Positions 59,490-64,000 of a stretch of DNA of 64,000 bases are shown here, one piece after another; position 1 is the stretch's first letter, and each line of letters opens with the position of its first letter. The stretch covers positions 186,001-250,000 of the forward strand of contig JAIPAM010000002.1 of assembly GCA_021740105.1 (NCBI GenBank), in the 5' to 3' direction. Origin of the DNA: Flavobacterium sp. GTDB taxonomy: Bacteria > Bacteroidota > Bacteroidia > Flavobacteriales > Flavobacteriaceae. The position numbers and the translations under genes were made by a program. The notes under the pieces are model-generated. The model was not told where the DNA came from. It saw only the letters and a list, made by a program, of their open reading frames with translations, and did no database searches.

Positions 59490-61892
59490 ATGATGCAATC
59501 AGAAACTGTAGCGATGACTTTTGAAGATTTTAAAATCGAGGTTTTAAACGATTATAAAATTGCCTGTATAAGTCGAGAATGCAGTTTATTAGGGAGACGC
59601 GAAGTACTAACTGGGAAAGCCAAGTTTGGTATTTTTGGTGATGGTAAAGAAGTTCCACAATTAGCAATGGCGAAAGCGTTTCGCGAAGGTGATTTTAGAT
59701 CTGGATATTATCGCGATCAAACATTTATGATGGCTATTGGTCAATTATCCATTCAACAATTTTTTGCAGGATTGTATGGTCACACTGACATTGAGCACGA
59801 TCCTATGAGTGCCGGACGTCAAATGGGTGGTCACTTTGCAACACATTCCTTGGATAAAAATGGAAATTGGAATGATCTTACAAAAATTAAAAATTCTAGT
59901 GCTGATATCTCCCCTACTGCTGGGCAAATGCCGAGACTTCTTGGTTTAGCACAAGCATCAAAAATATATAGAAACGTTGACGGTTTAGAACAAAAAAATT
60001 CTTTTTCCAACAAAGGAAATGAAGTTGCTTGGGGAACAATTGGAAATGCTTCCACATCTGAGGGATTATTTTTTGAGACAATAAATGCCGCTGGAGTACT
60101 ACAAGTTCCGATGGTTATAAGTGTTTGGGACGATGAATACGGAATTTCTGTACATGCAAAACATCAAACTACGAAAGAAAATATTTCTGAAATTTTAAAA
60201 GGTTTTCAACGTGATGAGAATAATAACGGTTATGAAATTATCACGGTAAATGGTTGGGATTATGCTACTTTAGTTAGTGTTTATAAACAAGCAGCTGAAA
60301 TTGCAAGAGAAGAACATGTTCCCGTTTTAATTCACGTAACAGAATTAACTCAACCCCAAGGACACTCGACTTCTGGTTCTCACGAACGATATAAAAATGA
60401 AGAGCGATTGGCTTGGGAGGCAGAATTTGATTGCTTAAAGCAAATGACGAAATGGTTAATTGAAAACGGTTTTTCTACTGAAGAAGAACTTGAAGTCCTT
60501 TCTAATCAAGCAAAAAATGAGGTACTAGAAGGTAAAAAAGCAGCATGGAATGCATTTATTTCTCCCTTAAAAGCAGAACAAACCGAATTGGTTTCACTGT
60601 TAAAAGAAATTGCAAAATCATCTCAGAATAGCAGTTATATTGACCAATTGGCAAATGAATTGGCTACCATTAAAGAACCTATTCGAAAAGACCTTCTTTC
60701 AACTGCTAGAAAAATACTTAGAAAATTAAGCTCCGAAACAGAGAAAAACACTTTATCAAAATGGATTAAAAACGCTACGGCAACCATCCAACCTAAATTT
60801 AGTTCGCACTTGTTTTCTGTTTCAGATACTAATATTCATTCTGTTAACCAAGTTTTGCCTGAGGTAGATGAAAACGCTGCCGAAGTGGATGCACGTTTGA
60901 TATTGAGAGACAACTTTGATGCCTTATTTACAAAATTCCCTGAGGTTTTAGTTTTTGGTGAAGATGCAGGAAATATTGGTGATGTGAACCAAGGATTAGA
61001 AGGAATGCAAGAGAAGTATGGAGAGTTAAGAGTTGCCGATGTTGGAATTCGCGAAGCTTCAATAATTGGTCAAGGAATTGGAATGGCTATGCGTGGCTTA
61101 CGCCCAATTGCTGAAATTCAATATTTGGATTACCTTTTATATGGAATTCAAATCATGAGTGATGATTTGGCTACGCTACAGTACAGAACGGCCGGACGTC
61201 AAAAAGCACCTTTAATTATTAGAACACGTGGCCACCGTTTAGAAGGAATTTGGCATGCAGGATCCCCAATGGGAATGATTATAAATGCCATTCGTGGAAT
61301 TCACGTTTTGGTTCCTCGAAACATGACTAAAGCAGCAGGATTTTACAATACTTTACTAACAACAGACGAGCCAGCATTAGTAATTGAATGCTTAAATGGT
61401 TACCGATTGAAGGAAAAAATGCCTTTGAATTTAGGTGAATTTAAAACTCCAATTGGTGTGGTGGAAACCATAAAATCAGGAAAAGACATTACGGTAGTCT
61501 CTTATGGATCTACTTTAAGATTGGTTGAGCAAGCAGCAAAAGAGTTAATGGAAGTGGGAATAGATGTTGAAATTATTGACGTTCAATCGTTATTGCCATT
61601 TGATATAAATCACGATATATTTAAGAGTATTTCTAAAACAAATCGTTTATTAGTGATCGATGAAGATGTTCCGGGTGGTGCTTCTGCTTATATTTTACAA
61701 CAGATATTAGAGGTTCAAAAAGGTTATTTCCAATTGGACAGCCAACCGAAAACACTTACATCACAAGAACACCGTCCGTCTTACGGAACTGATGGCGATT
61801 ATTTTTCAAAACCTTCCACTGAAGATATTTATGAAAAAATATACGAAATGATGCACGAAGACAATCCTGCAAAATTTCCTAGTTTGTATTAG
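59490..61892 (+). CDS. Alpha-ketoacid dehydrogenase E1, fused alpha and beta subunits
   Basis: An 800-residue thiamine-diphosphate enzyme joining E1-alpha (about 1-420) and E1-beta (about 455-800) of a 2-oxoacid (probably branched-chain) dehydrogenase. The beta half has FGEDAGNIGDVNQGLEGMQEK and the LDYLLYGIQIMSDDLATLQY block; the HSTSGSHERYKNEERLAWE segment of the alpha half is the usual phosphorylation-loop region. At the thiamine-diphosphate metal site the normal GDG-x26-NN reads GNA-x26-DD (residues 185-187 and 214-215). Downstream E2 and E3 genes are not present. The start codon pair MM makes 59490 or 59493 equally possible. A bidirectional terminator follows. Confidence 0.88.
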   Translation: MMQSETVAMTFEDFKIEVLNDYKIACISRECSLLGRREVLTGKAKFGIFGDGKEVPQLAMAKAFREGDFRSGYYRDQTFMMAIGQLSIQQFFAGLYGHTDIEHDPMSAGRQMGGHFATHSLDKNGNWNDLTKIKNSSADISPTAGQMPRLLGLAQASKIYRNVDGLEQKNSFSNKGNEVAWGTIGNASTSEGLFFETINAAGVLQVPMVISVWDDEYGISVHAKHQTTKENISEILKGFQRDENNNGYEIITVNGWDYATLVSVYKQAAEIAREEHVPVLIHVTELTQPQGHSTSGSHERYKNEERLAWEAEFDCLKQMTKWLIENGFSTEEELEVLSNQAKNEVLEGKKAAWNAFISPLKAEQTELVSLLKEIAKSSQNSSYIDQLANELATIKEPIRKDLLSTARKILRKLSSETEKNTLSKWIKNATATIQPKFSSHLFSVSDTNIHSVNQVLPEVDENAAEVDARLILRDNFDALFTKFPEVLVFGEDAGNIGDVNQGLEGMQEKYGELRVADVGIREASIIGQGIGMAMRGLRPIAEIQYLDYLLYGIQIMSDDLATLQYRTAGRQKAPLIIRTRGHRLEGIWHAGSPMGMIINAIRGIHVLVPRNMTKAAGFYNTLLTTDEPALVIECLNGYRLKEKMPLNLGEFKTPIGVVETIKSGKDITVVSYGSTLRLVEQAAKELMEVGIDVEIIDVQSLLPFDINHDIFKSISKTNRLLVIDEDVPGGASAYILQQILEVQKGYFQLDSQPKTLTSQEHRPSYGTDGDYFSKPSTEDIYEKIYEMMHEDNPAKFPSLY

Positions 61893-61904
61893 AATAAAAT
61901 TAAA

Positions 61905-61932
61905 AAAGCCGCTTTACAAAGCGGTTTTTTTT
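61905..61932. terminator. Bidirectional terminator between the E1 gene and comM
   Basis: AAAAAGCCGCTTT and AAGCGGTTTTTTT pair around a short TAC/ACA loop. The T-run overlaps the comM stop codon at 61931-61933, and the two genes converge. Confidence 0.85.
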
Positions 61933-63466
61933 ATCCCAACCAACCATCACGATCCAAACTTCGGTATTGAATTGCTTCTGCAATATGGGAGGAAACTACG
62001 GTTTCTGCTGCTTCCAGATCGGCGATTGTTCTCGCTACTTTCAAAATTCGATCGTAAGCCCTTGCGGATAGATTCAATCGTTCCATGGCGGTTTTTAATA
62101 ATTGTTTTGAAACTTCATCTAAGGCGCAAAACTCTCTAATTTGCTTGGAACTCATTTGAGCATTATAATGTACTTTTTCCATTAATTCGAATCGGGTAGT
62201 TTGAATTTCACGAGCAGCGGTAACTCTTTTTCGAATATCAATACTGCATTCTGATTTTCTATCATCTGATAATTTTTCAAATGGCACGGGTGTAACTTCA
62301 ATATGTATGTCGATTCTATCTAATAAAGGCCCTGAAATTTTACTCAAATACCGTTGCATTTCATGTGGCGAAGAGGTTTGTGGCGAATCGGGGTCGTTAA
62401 AAAAACCACTCGGACTTGGATTCATACTGGCCACTAGCATAAATGAGGAAGGATAGGTAACAGTGAATTTAGCTCTAGAGATAGTCACTTCCCGGTCTTC
62501 TAAAGGTTGGCGCATAACTTCCAATACATCTCTTTTAAATTCAGGCAATTCATCTAAAAATAAAACGCCATTGTGCGCCATCGAAATTTCGCCAGGTTGA
62601 GGATAACTACCGCCTCCGACGAGTGCTACATTTGAGATCGTATGATGGGGACTTCTAAAAGGGCGTTGGTTCATTAATCCTACTTCTTTTAATTTTCCTG
62701 CCACGCTGTGGATTTTGGTAGTTTCTAATGCTTCTCGCAAAGTCATTGGTGGTAATATACTTGGTAATCTTTTGGCAAGCATTGTTTTTCCTGCACCTGG
62801 TGGGCCAATTAAAATAATATTATGACCGCCGGCAGCTGCAATTTCCATGCATCTTTTAATACTTTCTTGACCACGAACATCACTGAAATCGAATTCAGGG
62901 AAGTCTAGTGATTTATTAAATTCGGCACGAGTATCTATAATTGTAGGCTGCAAAGTTCCCTTTCCTTCCAAGAAATCAATAACTTCTTGTAGGTTTTCAA
63001 CTCCATAAACATCCAACCCTGAAACTATAGCTGCTTCTTTTACATTTTGAATTGGAAGAAAAAAACCTTTAAATCCCTCTTCTTTGGCTTTAATAGCAAT
63101 AGGCAAAGCACCACGAATGGGTTGCAAACTTCCATCAAGAGATAACTCTCCCATGATTATGTATTTATCAGATTCGGTAGTTTGAATTTGTGAGGAAGCG
63201 ACTAGAATTCCTATAGCCAAAGTCAAATCATAGGCAGATCCTTCTTTGCGTAAATCGGCAGGAGCCATATTTATGGTAATTTTTTTGCCGGGCATGGCGT
63301 AACCATTGTTTTTTAGGGCAGCTGCAATTCGGTAGCTACTTTCTTTAATGGCATTATCGGGAAGGCCTACAAGATGGTATCCAATCCCTTTATCGATATT
63401 AACTTCTACAGTTATTGTGGTGGCTTCAACGCCAAAAACGGCACTTCCAAATACTTTTACTAACAT
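61931..63466 (-). CDS. comM: ComM/YifB-type magnesium-chelatase-like AAA ATPase
   Basis: A 511-residue protein of the YifB/ComM family. ComM is a hexameric helicase that helps integrate incoming DNA during natural transformation by branch migration. The N-terminal third (about 1-180) is a Lon-protease-like fold without the proteolytic use, followed by the ATPase domain with Walker A GPPGAGKT (221-228), the Walker B block GVLFLDELPEF, and the RFDRID-like LLDRIDIHIE arginine-finger area. The C-terminal helical lid ends RSLDRDGWLG. It is widespread in bacteria that are not known to be competent, so competence is not implied. Confidence 0.92.
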   Translation of the reverse strand: MLVKVFGSAVFGVEATTITVEVNIDKGIGYHLVGLPDNAIKESSYRIAAALKNNGYAMPGKKITINMAPADLRKEGSAYDLTLAIGILVASSQIQTTESDKYIIMGELSLDGSLQPIRGALPIAIKAKEEGFKGFFLPIQNVKEAAIVSGLDVYGVENLQEVIDFLEGKGTLQPTIIDTRAEFNKSLDFPEFDFSDVRGQESIKRCMEIAAAGGHNIILIGPPGAGKTMLAKRLPSILPPMTLREALETTKIHSVAGKLKEVGLMNQRPFRSPHHTISNVALVGGGSYPQPGEISMAHNGVLFLDELPEFKRDVLEVMRQPLEDREVTISRAKFTVTYPSSFMLVASMNPSPSGFFNDPDSPQTSSPHEMQRYLSKISGPLLDRIDIHIEVTPVPFEKLSDDRKSECSIDIRKRVTAAREIQTTRFELMEKVHYNAQMSSKQIREFCALDEVSKQLLKTAMERLNLSARAYDRILKVARTIADLEAAETVVSSHIAEAIQYRSLDRDGWLG

Positions 63467-63575
63467 GGCGTATATTTTATATTTGTCTAAAGTACCTATA
63501 ATCTAAATGGAATAGCAAAATATTACAGTTAAATATTAATTTTGTAAAATAAACTAAACTTTTAGTAAAATAAAA

Positions 63576-63590
63576 TTTACATATTGTAAA
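63576..63590. promoter_or_regulatory. Inverted repeat TTTACA-TAT-TGTAAA, probable operator
   Basis: A perfect 6-bp inverted repeat with a 3-base spacer ends 8 bases before the -7 element of the following gene, overlapping the expected -33 position. It has the form of a site bound by a dimeric repressor or activator. The regulator is likely to be encoded beyond the window. Confidence 0.55.
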
Positions 63591-63598
63591 AATAGTAT

Positions 63599-63606
63599 TA
63601 CTTTTG
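63599..63606 (+). promoter_or_regulatory. -7 promoter element of the last gene
   Basis: TACTTTTG matches TAnnTTTG, 23 bases before the ATG at 63630. The nearest TTG lies only 12 bases away, within the inverted repeat. Confidence 0.5.
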
Positions 63607-63629
63607 AAAATAATTTAAAACCACATATT

Positions 63630-64000
63630 ATGAAAACACATTTTTTATTTCCAAACAAATACAAAAAATTCGGTTGGATTTTGTTTGTACCAAGTTTATT
63701 GACAGGTTTAATTCTATTTATTTCAGGTATTGATTTTGGCAATTATTTTAAAATGAATGTTTTTGCGTTTTACAGTGATCAATTTTTGTCAGAATCAAAA
63801 TTTTTTACAATAATAGAAAATGGAGTTTTAGATGAAATTCTAATAGTTTTAATAATCGTTGGCGCGATTTTAATAAGCTTTTCAAAAACAAAAAATGAAG
63901 ACGAATTCATTTCAAAGATTAGATATGAAAGTTTAGTTTGGGCAACTTATTTAAACTTCATATTAATGATAATTGCAACATTAGTAATTTATGGCTTTGA
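63630..64000 (+). CDS. Membrane protein of unknown function, 5' part
   Basis: An open frame runs from ATG 63630 to the window end without a stop (123 full codons). The product begins MKTHFLFPNKYKKFGWILF and shows three hydrophobic segments: about 17-31, about 73-87, and about 108-121, consistent with a multi-span inner-membrane protein. I do not recognise a family with certainty; small flavobacterial membrane proteins of this kind are often encoded next to a helix-turn-helix regulator, which would suit the operator-like inverted repeat in its promoter. The antisense reading frame on the other strand is judged spurious. Confidence 0.72.
   Translation, partial: MKTHFLFPNKYKKFGWILFVPSLLTGLILFISGIDFGNYFKMNVFAFYSDQFLSESKFFTIIENGVLDEILIVLIIVGAILISFSKTKNEDEFISKIRYESLVWATYLNFILMIIATLVIYGF

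Noticed and set aside
63554..63742. Minus-strand open frame of 62 codons
   Set aside because: It overlaps the promoter and start of the plus-strand membrane protein gene and has no recognisable product or promoter.

Overview
The window is a stretch of low-GC core chromosome from a flavobacterium, most likely Flavobacterium or a close relative in Bacteroidota. The evidence is a gliding-motility lipoprotein gene (gldI), a type IX secretion C-terminal sorting domain on a subtilase, a TonB receptor/DUF4249 pair, glutamine synthetase III beside a GSII-like enzyme, an alpha/beta-fused E1 dehydrogenase, a PafA phosphatase, and many promoters of the Bacteroidota TAnnTTTG type with hardly any Shine-Dalgarno sequence. 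I see no tRNA, rRNA, insertion sequence, prophage, CRISPR array or broken gene. About 50 protein genes fill the window, with only short gaps between them.

Layout. 1-5.9 kb: end of rplS, monomeric isocitrate dehydrogenase, and a TonB-dependent receptor with its DUF4249 lipoprotein. 5.9-13 kb: thiamine pyrophosphokinase, rlmF, uvrB with an esterase, a methyltransferase, a DUF1456 protein, and sucC. 13.4-20.7 kb: gltB-gltD (glutamate synthase) and lysA. 20.7-25.9 kb: a phosphate/redox group of pafA, a PhoX-like lipoprotein and a di-haem peroxidase lipoprotein. 25.9-30.9 kb: a minus-strand operon of a YwqK-like protein, mnmA, a T9SS subtilase, a nitronate monooxygenase-like enzyme and a small secreted protein. 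31-38.4 kb: a minus-strand group of guaA, a LysM/PBP1 protein, an OsmC protein, a DUF3820 protein, pyrG and yidC. 38.6-44.2 kb: exbB-exbD-crcB, then an nrnA-like nanoRNase, gldI and two cyclophilin-FKBP fusion isomerases. 44.2-52.3 kb: two unknown proteins, a PurM-family gene, a double OmpA-like protein, divergent glnN and glnA, and glmM. 52.3-64 kb: acpH, an AlkD-like gene, a CLC channel, uvrA, a Flavo-1-like structured RNA in front of a LOG-family gene, the fused E1 dehydrogenase, comM, and the start of an unknown membrane protein.

How the genes fit together. Nitrogen assimilation is well represented: gltBD plus two glutamine synthetases of different families that share a 256-base divergent control region with repeated C-rich boxes. 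UvrA and UvrB, two excinuclease subunits, are both present but 46 kb apart. The envelope is served by YidC, ExbBD, four LysM, OmpA or FKBP/cyclophilin periplasmic factors and GldI. PafA and the PhoX-like protein diverge from one control region and may both respond to phosphate.

I did not find a convincing new multi-gene system. The observations most worth a second look are the repeated boxes between glnN and glnA, the Flavo-1-like RNA, an apparent Asp/Asn exchange in the metal site of the fused E1 enzyme, several promoters set so close to start codons that leaderless mRNA is likely, an imelysin-like N-terminus on the di-haem peroxidase with a terminator just before its start codon, and a clean inverted repeat in the promoter of the last, partial gene.
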